Source: Bacteroidota bacterium (GTDB lineage: Bacteria > Bacteroidota > Bacteroidia > Chitinophagales > BACL12). From it: a DNA stretch of 64,000 nt. The DNA is taken from the NCBI GenBank assembly GCA_016718035.1, contig JADKEK010000004.1, positions 124,001 through 188,000 on the forward strand, in the 5' to 3' direction. Position numbers and translations under genes: made by a program. The notes below the pieces were generated by a model. It searched no databases, had not been told where the DNA came from, and worked only from the letters and a program-made list of their open reading frames with translations. Positions 48,876-57,670 of this stretch are shown here, in pieces (within the stretch, counting starts at the first letter, position 1; each line of letters begins with the position of its first letter).

Positions 48876-51440
48876 ATGAAAAATTCTAACCCCAAATTGG
48901 TATTATGTGTATTTTTTGCATTATTTGTCTTTCTAACCTTTACAAACAGAGTTTATGCTCAAATTTTCCCTGATGAAGGGGTTTTTGACACCACCGGATT
49001 AATACAAGAAACTTTAACAGATGGGTTGGATACTATCTGGTATTGGGGTACAGATGAGACAACGGAAGAAATTAATTTAAGGACGACAGGAACATACAAC
49101 TATCATAATTCAAGTGATTATTCACAATACGCTAAAGTCCATGCCGACTCCACAATTTATATAAACTTGGGTAGTAACCAAAAAACAATAAATCAGGGCT
49201 TGTATGGCTTTCACATTGCAGGAATTTATGGAAGAAAAGTAATTCCAAATGATGGTTCTGCTATAGATCAATGGCAATGGATGAGTGAATTGGCGCCTTC
49301 AAGCCTTAGATTTCCAGGAGGAGCGGATAGCAAATTTATGCATTTATTAGATGGCCCTGGTTATGGATATAATATAGAAGAAATAATACGTTTTTACGAT
49401 AGAACAGACTATCTACAAAACGCCCCATCCTATTCTGCAATTATTGACAGCATACAAAGTTCAACAACGCTGGATTCTTATTATGAAACTTGGATAGCTG
49501 ATAAAGAGGTTGGTGATTTTTTAAGCTTTGCCGAAAAATGGGTCGACCAACAACTATTGGATCAGAGTCATTTATTTATCGATGATTTTGTATACATGGT
49601 TCAGCAAATTGAAGAAGCTAATCCGGGGCATAAAGTTGATGTTATTGTTGATTTAAACATTATGAATGAAACAGCAACACAAAACCGCGAAATTGTTGAA
49701 TATCTTAGAAATCATGACTCATGTGCAGTTAATGTAGTATATGTTGAGCTGGGAAATGAAATGTATTTTGAATTCTCAGAATCGATGTTAGGCATTTATA
49801 CACTTGAGGATTATTGGACGTATATTAATGGTGGAATTACTGATAGCCTTGATAGTATTTTAATAGGTAGCGATGTCTGGTTTGATCATGATTATATTTC
49901 TGCATTTAAAAGCCCAACTGTATTTACATGTAAAATTGGGCTGCCTGTTGAAAACTTAAAAGACCCAAAATATGCATTCCGGGAAAGCGCTACATCCGGA
50001 ACACGGGCAGAAAATGAGTGGAATGATGATTTATTTGAAAAACGTCTAGAAAAAGTAGAAATTACTGGCTTACCAGGCCATTTCAGAAAATCGTTTGATG
50101 CATATGTTGTTCACCCATATTATGACACGCATAATTGGGATACGATTGCATTATTTAATTTGGATTCTGTTTATGAATGCGTAAGTCCAGATACAATAGG
50201 TTGGCGTTATGATATTCATGACCCAAGACTTGAAGATGCCTTTGATGATTTAGCAAAAAATTTTAAAAAATTTATTAATACCCGTTATCAGGAATCTTGG
50301 AGTGTGCATAGGGACACGCTAGGGTTAAATTTGACAGTAGCGAGTGGTGGGAAGGAAATTATCACTTCTGAGTATAATTTTAAGGAAACTGGAGGCAGCT
50401 ACACAGAGGGGGAGAGAGATGAGTTGGGTGTATTTGCACAAACTTTTTTAACTTCAGCAATGCTTCAAGAGTGGTGGTTAAAAAATTTGAAAATTAATTA
50501 TAACAATACCTTCAGAGAAGGGTTTTTCAAATATGCAACAATTCATAATTTTGCCGGAGCATCGCATAGCACAATGTTGAGCCCTGCGTTTAAGCCTGAA
50601 CGAGATTCACTAAACAGGGATACAATACCTTATGATATCTTAATTGATTCAGCCAATGGTAGAAATTATTACATGAAACGGACATCTTATTTTACCATGC
50701 TACTTTTAAGTGAAATATCAAAAAACGATTTAAAATATTTGCAAGCAAATTTTACGATTGCAAAAAACAACATAAATGTTCAGCCAACAGTGTTTATCGA
50801 TCCAGGAAAAGATAATTTTTATGTTTATTTTAGTAATGTAAGCAGCGACCCTCAACAATATTACTTAAATTTGACAGGTACATCTGGAATATTCCCACCT
50901 GATGGACATGTTCAAATCACAGATACTGCTACCATTTTTTGTGTAAATGCACGCCAACCTTATTCAACAGGAGGCAGAGGTAAAAATACCTTGTATACAA
51001 TAAATGAATGTTACAATGACAATGATTATACTGTAGATTACAACATCGAAATAGATACAATTTATACATTAACCAATACACCGTCTACTGGCAGTCCGTT
51101 TACGACAGTAGAAGTGCCACCATATTCTTTTGGCTACTTTATGGTTCCTATTATTGCTGATTATCCACCTTATGAAAAAATAGAAGCACCAAAACGGCAA
51201 TTCACAGTTTTCCCAAACCCATCAAATAAAAGCATTTCGTTCTCAATTTCAGGCATAAATATTGAAGCTAAAAGTAATTTGCTAGTTAAAATTGTTACAA
51301 TGGAAGGCAAGTTTTGTTACCAAAACAGATGCAGTCCTGAAAGTCAAATTGACATTTCTTTCCTAAGCAACGGAATTTACTTTATATTTGTTGAAATGGA
51401 AGACGGGACATTATTTAAAGAAAAAATTATAAAACAGTGA
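48876..51440 (+). CDS. Secreted GH51/GH79-like glycosidase with T9SS sorting domain
   Basis: 854 residues: signal peptide (ending RVYAQ), then a TIM-barrel region with QGLYGFHIAGIYG, SSLRFPGG (about 143-148), VYVELGNEMYFEF (acid/base Glu near 294 in the Asn-Glu pair) and EIITSEYNF (candidate nucleophile near 499), the layout of clan A enzymes such as alpha-L-arabinofuranosidases (GH51) and GH79. A beta-domain follows, then a T9SS sorting domain (FTVFPNPSNKSISFSISG to the end). It probably cleaves a plant or microbial glycan outside the cell. Overlaps the next gene by four bases. Confidence 0.82.
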   Translation: MKNSNPKLVLCVFFALFVFLTFTNRVYAQIFPDEGVFDTTGLIQETLTDGLDTIWYWGTDETTEEINLRTTGTYNYHNSSDYSQYAKVHADSTIYINLGSNQKTINQGLYGFHIAGIYGRKVIPNDGSAIDQWQWMSELAPSSLRFPGGADSKFMHLLDGPGYGYNIEEIIRFYDRTDYLQNAPSYSAIIDSIQSSTTLDSYYETWIADKEVGDFLSFAEKWVDQQLLDQSHLFIDDFVYMVQQIEEANPGHKVDVIVDLNIMNETATQNREIVEYLRNHDSCAVNVVYVELGNEMYFEFSESMLGIYTLEDYWTYINGGITDSLDSILIGSDVWFDHDYISAFKSPTVFTCKIGLPVENLKDPKYAFRESATSGTRAENEWNDDLFEKRLEKVEITGLPGHFRKSFDAYVVHPYYDTHNWDTIALFNLDSVYECVSPDTIGWRYDIHDPRLEDAFDDLAKNFKKFINTRYQESWSVHRDTLGLNLTVASGGKEIITSEYNFKETGGSYTEGERDELGVFAQTFLTSAMLQEWWLKNLKINYNNTFREGFFKYATIHNFAGASHSTMLSPAFKPERDSLNRDTIPYDILIDSANGRNYYMKRTSYFTMLLLSEISKNDLKYLQANFTIAKNNINVQPTVFIDPGKDNFYVYFSNVSSDPQQYYLNLTGTSGIFPPDGHVQITDTATIFCVNARQPYSTGGRGKNTLYTINECYNDNDYTVDYNIEIDTIYTLTNTPSTGSPFTTVEVPPYSFGYFMVPIIADYPPYEKIEAPKRQFTVFPNPSNKSISFSISGINIEAKSNLLVKIVTMEGKFCYQNRCSPESQIDISFLSNGIYFIFVEMEDGTLFKEKIIKQ

Positions 51441-52333
51441 AAGATTATCAAAAGCACATACTATCACATTATTCTGCATTTGCTGCCATGTTTCTATTTT
51501 GCAAAACCGGTCAAGCAGAAGCAATTTATACTGATATTGACCCAGATATTCTACTTTCATTGGACAATGATGTTTACAACATTGACATAAACAATGATGG
51601 GCTTCTCGATTTTAAGCTTCAAAAAATCAGTGGTTCATTTTATTCATATTGGAGCGAACATTTGTCCTACGCTTATTATGTCGCCATTTCACCCTGGCAA
51701 AGTGGTAATAGAATGGCTGGTTTGAAAAGTGTAATTGACCCTTCCTATGGCGGATTTACACAATATTTCCCATTCGCATTAGATTCAATGAATTTAATTA
51801 ATGGGGACTTAACTTTTCAAAATAATAATTTTGAAATTTTAGCGTATAAAATTCGAAATGATGATGGTGGAGGAGGACCGAGTGGTGGAGAATGGTTTTA
51901 TAATAGCGGCGATCACTTTCTAGGGGTTGTTTTTGTTGATTCGTTAAATTGTAACCATTACGGCTGGATCAGGTGCGAAGCAATTGGTGGAGCAGATTCG
52001 CTTATTTTAAAAGATTATGCATTTGAAACGAAATGTGAAACTGGAATTTATGCTGGAGACACTATAGGTGATACTTCTACTGTAGAAGTAGCAGAATTAA
52101 GTTCGTTTGTTCCTACATTATACTGTTATGCTGGCTTTTTAAATATAAGCCTCAATAATCAATTAGTGGGAGCTAATTATACTGTTTTTAACTTGGAAGG
52201 AAAAATAATTCATACAGGTTACCTGGACGAAGTAAACAATAAATTAAATATCAATTGTAATGACGGAATTTATTTAGTTATTATTAAAAAAGATGAATAT
52301 AGTTATTCAAAACAAATTTTATTAACTAAGTAA
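51437..52333 (+). CDS. T9SS-sorted secreted protein, partner of the glycosidase
   Basis: 298 residues starting at GTG 51437, overlapping the previous stop (GTGA). The start KDYQKHILSHYSAFAAMFLF then QAEAIYTDIDPDILLSLDND recurs in Bacteroidota T9SS proteins. A short calcium-type loop (INNDGLLDF) and a T9SS sorting domain (LYCYAGFLNISLNNQL to the end) are visible. Function unknown; the coupling suggests a shared role with the glycosidase. Confidence 0.8.
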   Translation: MKDYQKHILSHYSAFAAMFLFCKTGQAEAIYTDIDPDILLSLDNDVYNIDINNDGLLDFKLQKISGSFYSYWSEHLSYAYYVAISPWQSGNRMAGLKSVIDPSYGGFTQYFPFALDSMNLINGDLTFQNNNFEILAYKIRNDDGGGGPSGGEWFYNSGDHFLGVVFVDSLNCNHYGWIRCEAIGGADSLILKDYAFETKCETGIYAGDTIGDTSTVEVAELSSFVPTLYCYAGFLNISLNNQLVGANYTVFNLEGKIIHTGYLDEVNNKLNINCNDGIYLVIIKKDEYSYSKQILLTK

Positions 52334-52343
52334 GAAAGATTAC

Positions 52344-52387
52344 CTAAAAAAAGGGAGGCGTATTGTTTATGCGCCTCCTTTTTTTTA
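52344..52387. terminator. Bidirectional terminator
   Basis: AAAAAGGGAGGCG (ending at 52360) pairs with CGCCTCCTTTTT (starting at 52372), with one bulged G, between convergent genes ending at 52333 and 52389. Long A and T runs serve both strands. Confidence 0.85.
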
Positions 52388-52388
52388 A

Positions 52389-52889
52389 TTATTTTCCGAA
52401 ATTTTTAAACACTTGCACGTTATAAAAAATAACATTCTCTGTTGTAGTAAATGTATATAAAGTATAAGTATAGGTTTCATTCTCAAAAAAGTATCTTGTA
52501 GTTAACATACCTTCAATAATTTCCAGTTTATCTTGTTTAGTTGCTACAAACCCGACGCCTGAAACGTAAGTAAAGATGTCGAGGTAATATGATTTGTCGG
52601 TTGTGGCAAATTGAACAATTGGAGAATACATTCCGCTAGCAAACGTTCTTGACAATTGGTCACGAATTCCGTTTTCTGCCGGAATATCTTTTTGATATAA
52701 GGATGTTGTCTCTGTAGAAAACATTGTATTTAGGGAATAGCCCTTTTTTAGGACGTATTTTTCAAATTCCAATTCGGAATAAGAAGAAATAGTTTCAAGC
52801 TCCTTTGGCAATGGAGCAGTTTGTGCTGATGCCAAATTCATCCCAACCAGAATGAACTGCACCAATAGAATGGCTGTTAGTTTTTTCAT
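52389..52889 (-). CDS. Secreted hypothetical protein, paralogue of the next gene
   Basis: 166 residues with a signal peptide (ending NLASAQ). SELEFEKYVLKKGYSL corresponds to STQDFESYVLKRGYSL in the protein at 52929, and FATTDKSYYLDIF to FATTSKDYYLGLK, so the two are tandem paralogues. The end (TYTLYTFTTTENVIFYNVQV) is beta-rich. No known family. Probably cotranscribed with its paralogue from the palindrome-controlled promoter. Confidence 0.7.
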   Translation of the reverse strand: MKKLTAILLVQFILVGMNLASAQTAPLPKELETISSYSELEFEKYVLKKGYSLNTMFSTETTSLYQKDIPAENGIRDQLSRTFASGMYSPIVQFATTDKSYYLDIFTYVSGVGFVATKQDKLEIIEGMLTTRYFFENETYTYTLYTFTTTENVIFYNVQVFKNFGK

Positions 52890-52928
52890 TATATGCTGTT
52901 TGTTTTAAAAAGATTTCAATTAAGGTGG

Positions 52929-53417
52929 TTACACTTCAAAAATTTGTAGCGTATACCATGTGATGCCGTTAATTGTATCGGAATAAAGGGTTACAGTATA
53001 TTCTCCCTTTCCATAATCATAAGCTATACAGGTTTTACCAGATACATCCTTTCCATATTCTTTTTGAAAAGTGTAACCTTGTTCTGCTAAGGCTTGTTTT
53101 AGACCCAAATAATAATCTTTACTTGTAGTAGCAAATACCAGCAAAACAAAAGTTTCGCTGTATGTTCTGGTCATCATATCCGGTGTGTCGTATTGCCTTC
53201 TTTCCTCTGAAAAATACATTGTGGAGATAACCCCATCATCATAATTAGTATTTTGGTGTAAGGAATACCCCCGTTTTAGAACATAAGATTCAAAATCCTG
53301 AGTTGAATAATTGCATAGTTTTTCCAACTCAGTTGGTGAAAAGGTTGTTTGTGATTTTACCGTCAAGCTTAGCATTAAAAGCGAAGCAATTACAGTGGTT
53401 GCGAGTAGCTTTTTCAT
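52929..53417 (-). CDS. Secreted hypothetical protein, palindrome-controlled
   Basis: 162 residues with a signal peptide (MKKLLATTVIASLLMLSLTVKSQ). Paralogue of the protein at 52389. Its promoter is TATTTTTG (53433-53440, minus strand) and overlaps one end of a perfect 34-bp palindrome; an XRE-family gene is divergent on the other side. This is the layout of a repressor and its regulated target. Confidence 0.7.
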   Translation of the reverse strand: MKKLLATTVIASLLMLSLTVKSQTTFSPTELEKLCNYSTQDFESYVLKRGYSLHQNTNYDDGVISTMYFSEERRQYDTPDMMTRTYSETFVLLVFATTSKDYYLGLKQALAEQGYTFQKEYGKDVSGKTCIAYDYGKGEYTVTLYSDTINGITWYTLQIFEV

Positions 53418-53432
53418 AGTTTAATGTTTATA

Positions 53433-53472
53433 CAAAAATAGGCATATTTGCCTAATTAGGCAAATATGCCTA
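53433..53472. promoter_or_regulatory. 34-bp perfect palindrome operator with overlapping promoter
   Basis: TAGGCATATTTGCCTAA (53439-53455) followed by its exact reverse complement (53456-53472). Each half itself contains a shorter dyad (GGCA-N4-TGCC), so there may be two repressor sites side by side. The minus-strand -7 box TATTTTTG (53433-53440) abuts it. It lies between divergent genes, one encoding an XRE regulator. Confidence 0.75.
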
Positions 53473-53506
53473 AGTAAAATTTGTGTCAGATTCTTCTCTT
53501 TGGGGA

Positions 53507-53740
53507 ATGGCTTATATTAGAAATGAAAAGGCTCTAAAAGCTGTTGGTCTGCAAATAAGGAGGCTCAGAGAGGAAGCAGGACACTCACAGCAGGATTTTG
53601 CCTATATGTGCGGAATGGAACTCAGTCAAATCAACAGAATTGAACTTGGGAAGATTAATACCTCTATTAGTGTTATTATTAAAATTGCAGAAGTCTTGAA
53701 AGTCTCTCCTTCCAAGATTATGGAAGTGGTCGTTTCTTAA
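53507..53740 (+). CDS. XRE-family HTH regulator
   Basis: 77 residues from the ATG at 53507 (MAYIRNEKALKAVGLQI); a GTG at 53483 is an alternative start. LQIRRLREEAGHSQQDFAYMCGMELSQINRIELGKINTSISVIIKIAEVL is a complete Cro/C1-type five-helix DNA-binding domain. No C-terminal sensing domain. Divergent from the secreted paralogues, with a palindrome between, so it probably represses both sides. Confidence 0.9.
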   Translation: MAYIRNEKALKAVGLQIRRLREEAGHSQQDFAYMCGMELSQINRIELGKINTSISVIIKIAEVLKVSPSKIMEVVVS

Positions 53741-53845
53741 ATTTCGTGAAGTCTACTCTACAAATTGAGAATAATTCTATATTTTTAAAAGTTGAATGGT
53801 TTTCACTAATGGATTGGTAAACAGTCTGTGAATTAAACTTATTTT

Positions 53846-54529
53846 ATGTCAAACGAGTGGGAAGTTACTTGTAACAGGTATGTTGCATTTATTGATATTA
53901 TGGGATTCAAAGACATGGTTATGCGAATGCCACATGATGATGTGTATCAATTGATGTTAAAAATTAATGGGCACCGAAAATTTTCAGAAAGTGTTGATTG
54001 GCATGATAATAAAATCTATCTTGCAAAATCTACAACCTATTCAGACAGTATAATTGTTTACTCAAAAGACGATAGCTTCGACTCGTTGGATTTTTTAATA
54101 TCTACAGTAGCAAGTTTATCAAACTACTTATTTACGGAAGCTATTCCTCATAAGGGAGCAGTAGCATTTGGAAGACTAACATTAGATTTACCTAATTCCA
54201 TATTTTTTGGCCAACCATTAATTGATGCATACCTACTACAAGAAGAGGTAATGTATTATGGCATTCTTTTTCATGCAAGTGCTGACCGAGAAATAGCTGA
54301 TAAAAAACATTATATTCCAATATTTACATATAAATATTTATGCCCATTAAAAAATGGAAATGCCAATCATGATACTATATATCCATTTTATGCTCGGCTA
54401 AAAGATATAAATAAAATCTCCTTTGATGATTTAATGGCGGGAATACAAAAATTAAAATTTCAAACGTCTGGACATTTAAGAAAATATATTGATAACACCG
54501 AGGCTTATCTAGAATCAGTTTCCCGTTAA
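53846..54529 (+). CDS. Class III nucleotide cyclase-like protein
   Basis: 227 residues. The motif order matches class III cyclase-like proteins: RYVAFIDIMGFKDMV (candidate metal Asp17), TTYSDSIIVYSKDDS (candidate Asp67), HKGAVAFGRLTLDLPNSIFFGQPLIDAYLLQEE. Purine-specifying and transition-state residues of true cyclases are not obvious, so activity is uncertain. Some bacterial defence cyclases (Pycsar) share this fold, but no adjacent Pycsar effector is seen; the nearest membrane protein is two genes away and interrupted. Confidence 0.65.
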   Translation: MSNEWEVTCNRYVAFIDIMGFKDMVMRMPHDDVYQLMLKINGHRKFSESVDWHDNKIYLAKSTTYSDSIIVYSKDDSFDSLDFLISTVASLSNYLFTEAIPHKGAVAFGRLTLDLPNSIFFGQPLIDAYLLQEEVMYYGILFHASADREIADKKHYIPIFTYKYLCPLKNGNANHDTIYPFYARLKDINKISFDDLMAGIQKLKFQTSGHLRKYIDNTEAYLESVSR

Positions 54530-54554
54530 CCTAACTCTCTAAATGAACGATGAT

Positions 54555-55073
54555 TTATATTAATCCATCGTCTGCGAATGATAAATAACTGTTAGCTGTA
54601 ATAATCACATGATCTAAAACTGTTATCTCTAGTAATGCAGCAGCCGAAACTAATTTGGTAGTAATGTTTATGTCTGGTGTGGATGGTTTAATATTTCCGC
54701 TTGGATGATTGTGAGCTAAAACAATTCCTTTAGCGTTTAACAAAATGGCATGTCTCAAAATTACCTGAATATCTACAAGAGTTCCAGCAATACCACCGGT
54801 GCTTGTTATTGTGTAATGAATAATCGAATTAGCCTTTGAAAGATACGTTACTACAAACTGCTCTGTATCCTCCATACAGTCCTGAAATATCGGTCTTAAG
54901 AATTCCACAACAGATGATGAATTTGAAAAAATCTTTCCTTGAAATGTTGGATTTGGATAAGGTTTGTAATAAGCTCTAAATTCACCTACTACAAATGTTT
55001 CGTCCTGCAAAAAGACTGTTTTACATTTTTGTTGAAGTGGAAATGTTTCATCATTTAAGGTTAGCTTTTTCAT
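54555..55073 (-). CDS. radC: RadC-family JAB/MPN domain protein
   Basis: 172 residues. The zinc-binding JAMM motif is present: LAHNHPSGNIKPSTPD (His-x-His, Ser, Asp), preceded by SSVVEFLRPIF and EQFVVTYLSKANSI. RadC-like proteins are common on Bacteroidota mobile elements and their role remains unclear; a DNA-repair role has been doubted. A structured non-coding element lies just upstream. Confidence 0.92.
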   Translation of the reverse strand: MKKLTLNDETFPLQQKCKTVFLQDETFVVGEFRAYYKPYPNPTFQGKIFSNSSSVVEFLRPIFQDCMEDTEQFVVTYLSKANSIIHYTITSTGGIAGTLVDIQVILRHAILLNAKGIVLAHNHPSGNIKPSTPDINITTKLVSAAALLEITVLDHVIITANSYLSFADDGLI

Positions 55074-55118
55074 TTTATTAGTTTGAAGGTTAAAAAATAT
55101 GCAAAATTCAAAGCCGGA

Positions 55119-55213
55119 AAAGGTAGGATATATGCAATGAGGAACTGGAATACCGGAGCTTAGCGAGGATATGCCGGGAAAATCATTGCAGATGTCATGC
55201 CCCGGCTACCTTT
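55119..55213. ncRNA. Candidate structured RNA or DNA element upstream of radC
   Basis: AAAGGTAG (55119-55126) pairs perfectly with CTACCTTT (55206-55213) and encloses GCCGGG (55173-55178)/CCCGGC (55201-55206) plus smaller dyads (CTGG-AATA-CCGG). It is much more GC-rich than its surroundings. It could be a leader for radC, a small RNA, or an element origin. No known family recognised. Confidence 0.35.
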
Positions 55214-55328
55214 GCATTGTTTTATAACTCAAATAAAAAAATGTATATTTGAATATGCTTATTGAAACATACGCTTGCTAATAAAGAATTAGATATTGAT
55301 TGGATAAAGACCAAATTATCATATTACT

Positions 55329-56081
55329 TTGAACTTTAATATTATGAATGAAAAAACTAAATCCAAAGTCACTAAGTATCTAAAACTTGACTTTTCTGAC
55401 ACAGAAATCATTTGGCTTTCGACTCAAAAAACTCTTCGAAGATTAATTGGCATTTTAGGGATAAGTTTGCCTTGTCTTTTAATTTTATTTCTATTTATTA
55501 ATACAGGCTACAAGTATCCATTGTATTCAATAAGTCATTACTATTACACAAGAATTTGAAGTGTTTTTATTATTATTGTGAGTATGCTTGCATTTTTTCT
55601 ATTGGTTTATAAAGGCCGAGACCCTATCGATTTTTACGTCTCTACAATAGCCGGGCTTTGCGCCCTTTCTCTAGTATTATTCCCAACCGATAATATCTCG
55701 CAAAAATACTTGGAAGAATGCCCAAAATGCAATGTTACAATCCTTAACGATTTTCCATTTAGAACATTATTCCACTATATTATGTCTGCAGGTTTTTTGA
55801 TATGCCTCGCATTTATTTCTATTTTTATTTTTACAAAATCTAATTTGCCTAGCAAATTACGAACTAAACAAAAGAGAATTCGGAATCGATTTTTCAGGTC
55901 CTGTGGATTTATCATGCTATTCGCAATTCTTGTTGTATTTCCTGGATCCCAATTTATTAATGAAGATTTTTATACAAAGTATGATATAACATTTTGGATG
56001 GAAACTATTGCAGTGGTAGCATTTGGTATATCGTGGATTATTAAGGGTGAAATGATTTTAAAAGACAAACTCCCAAAATAA
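55329..56081 (+). pseudogene. Membrane protein with an in-frame TGA
   Basis: 250 codons in one frame interrupted by TGA at 55557-55559 (YYYTRI, stop, SVFIIIVSMLAFFLLVYKGR). The pattern SISHYYYT then a membrane segment ending YKGRDP and LFPTDN matches a widespread family of six-helix membrane proteins in which this position is often Arg; CGA to TGA would be a single transition. Either a nonsense mutation or a sequence error. The family function is unknown. Confidence 0.7.
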
Positions 56082-56098
56082 TAAAACTATATCACAAT

Positions 56099-57280
56099 TT
56101 AAACTAAACTGTAAATGAAGTCAGACCATTCTTGCATCATTTTTTTTCTCTCGTTTAAAAATTGGGCCCTGTCATAAGCAGCGTCTACACTATTGCGATG
56201 CGCGTGTGCAAGCTGCCTATCTATAACTTCATGTCGGTATCCAAGTTTTTCTTTAATTGTTGTCATTGCCAGTGCTCTAAACCCGTGACCAGTTGTTTTG
56301 CCTTTATAACCCATACGGTATAGCGCATATAGAATTGTATTATTACTCATTGGAATTTTACTTGAGTGTAAACTTGTTAGAATGTACTCGCTGTTTGTAT
56401 TTTGTGATTTTAAGTCATTCAAAAATTTAAGAACCTGGATAGAAAGCGGGACTAAGTGAGCCTTTCTCATTTTCATGCGTTCTGCCGGAATTAACCAAGT
56501 TTTTCCCTCCATATCAAACTCGTGCCATTTTGCCTCCAGTAATTCATTTGTTCGGACAAAAGTGTGCAACATCAGTTCAATAGCAATTCTAGTTTGAGGA
56601 AAAAGGCGGGCTTCATTTCTTTCAAGTTTCTTTAAGAACTCAGGTAAATCATTGGAATCTAAAGCGGAATAGTGTTTTACTCGAACCTGTTTAAATGCAC
56701 CAATTATGTCAACCGAAACATCCCGCTCAACCCAGCCGTTTGCCACCGCATATCTCAATATTTGACTACAATACTGACGAGCTCTCTTAGTTGTTTCATA
56801 TACTCCACGATTTTCAATCTTTCTTAAGGCATTTAACAGTATAATAGCCTTAATGTCCCTGATGGGTAGATTACCTAAGCATGGTAACAAATCCGCTTCT
56901 ATTCGCTTTAGAATCACTTCTCCGTAGTCTTTAGACCATTTCCCTTTAAATACATCATGCCACTCTCTGGCAACCTTCTCAAAGGTAATTTCTGAACTAA
57001 TACACAAAAGTTCTTTATTGGTCTTTTTAGCTATAGCAGGGTCTATATTTCTTAATAACAGCTTTTTTATTTCTTCCCTATGTTCCCTTGCATCCTTTAA
57101 TGAAATTAACGGATAAGGCCCAATGGACAATTTTTTTTCTTTGCCAGCAAAACGGTATTTAATTTTCCAAGCTTTATTGCCTTTAGATGTTACCTCTAAA
57201 TATAGCCCTCCTCCATCAAATAGTTTTTGTGACTTATTAGAAGTTATTGCCTTCTTGCATTTCTGGTCAGTCAATTTCAT
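56099..57280 (-). CDS. P4-type tyrosine integrase (DUF4102 N-terminus)
   Basis: 393 residues from the ATG at 57280, which has an unusual good ribosome site (GGAG six bases upstream); a longer frame to 57319 is less likely. The N-terminal DUF4102 domain reads LFDGGGLYLEVTSKGNKAWK then RFAGKEKKLSIGPYPLISL. Catalytic residues: Arg (MLHTFVRTNELLEAKW), HGFRALA, LAHAHRN and Tyr (DAAYDRA). It neighbours a tRNA 3'-end core with flanking repeats and an AlpA gene, the standard P4-type module. Confidence 0.95.
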   Translation of the reverse strand: MKLTDQKCKKAITSNKSQKLFDGGGLYLEVTSKGNKAWKIKYRFAGKEKKLSIGPYPLISLKDAREHREEIKKLLLRNIDPAIAKKTNKELLCISSEITFEKVAREWHDVFKGKWSKDYGEVILKRIEADLLPCLGNLPIRDIKAIILLNALRKIENRGVYETTKRARQYCSQILRYAVANGWVERDVSVDIIGAFKQVRVKHYSALDSNDLPEFLKKLERNEARLFPQTRIAIELMLHTFVRTNELLEAKWHEFDMEGKTWLIPAERMKMRKAHLVPLSIQVLKFLNDLKSQNTNSEYILTSLHSSKIPMSNNTILYALYRMGYKGKTTGHGFRALAMTTIKEKLGYRHEVIDRQLAHAHRNSVDAAYDRAQFLNERKKMMQEWSDFIYSLV

Positions 57281-57439
57281 GTTTATCTCCTTTGTTATTA
57301 ATAAATACCACACAGCCACCCTCTGAGCGAAGCCCTGAAATCGCGGATTTCCCGTAAACTGTAAATTTTATTTTTTGAAACATAAGTAAACAGCGGCTTT
57401 CAAGCCATTTGGGGGCCGAATAAAAATTAATTTTGTAAG

Positions 57440-57670
57440 AAGCCCCCAAAAAGGCCCCCAAATTTTCGGAATTGAGCGCAACTTCGTGGGACAGTATGAA
57501 ACGGTAGTTTCTTCTGAAAGGGGCTGCTTGACTTTGTTTTGGAGACTTGTTGGAACTGTTTGGACTTTTATCCTGGCTCCGCGGGAGGGATTCGAATAGG
57601 AATTCTATCCCATTGAAATATAACAAAACTACAACCACTTTATTTACCAAAAGCCCCCAAAAAGGCCCCC
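57440..57670. other. attP-like site of the P4-type integrase
   Basis: AAGCCCCCAAAAAGGCCCCC occurs twice, at 57440-57459 and 57651-57670. Between them, 57574-57597 is a tRNA 3' end on the minus strand: TTCGAAT T-loop, CCCTC stem, CCGCGGA acceptor strand, G and CCA. The T-stem partner is missing, so it is only the attachment core. Arms on both sides of one core are what an unintegrated or tandem-junction attP looks like. No tRNA with this end is complete in the window. Confidence 0.6.

Noticed and set aside
52439..52450. TGTTGTAGTA copy resembling the element B arm sites
   Set aside because: It lies within a coding sequence and has no partner; likely chance.
53846..56081. Complete Pycsar-type defence operon (cyclase plus membrane effector)
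   Set aside because: RadC lies between on the other strand, the membrane protein does not resemble a known effector and has a stop, and the cyclase lacks clear catalytic residues.
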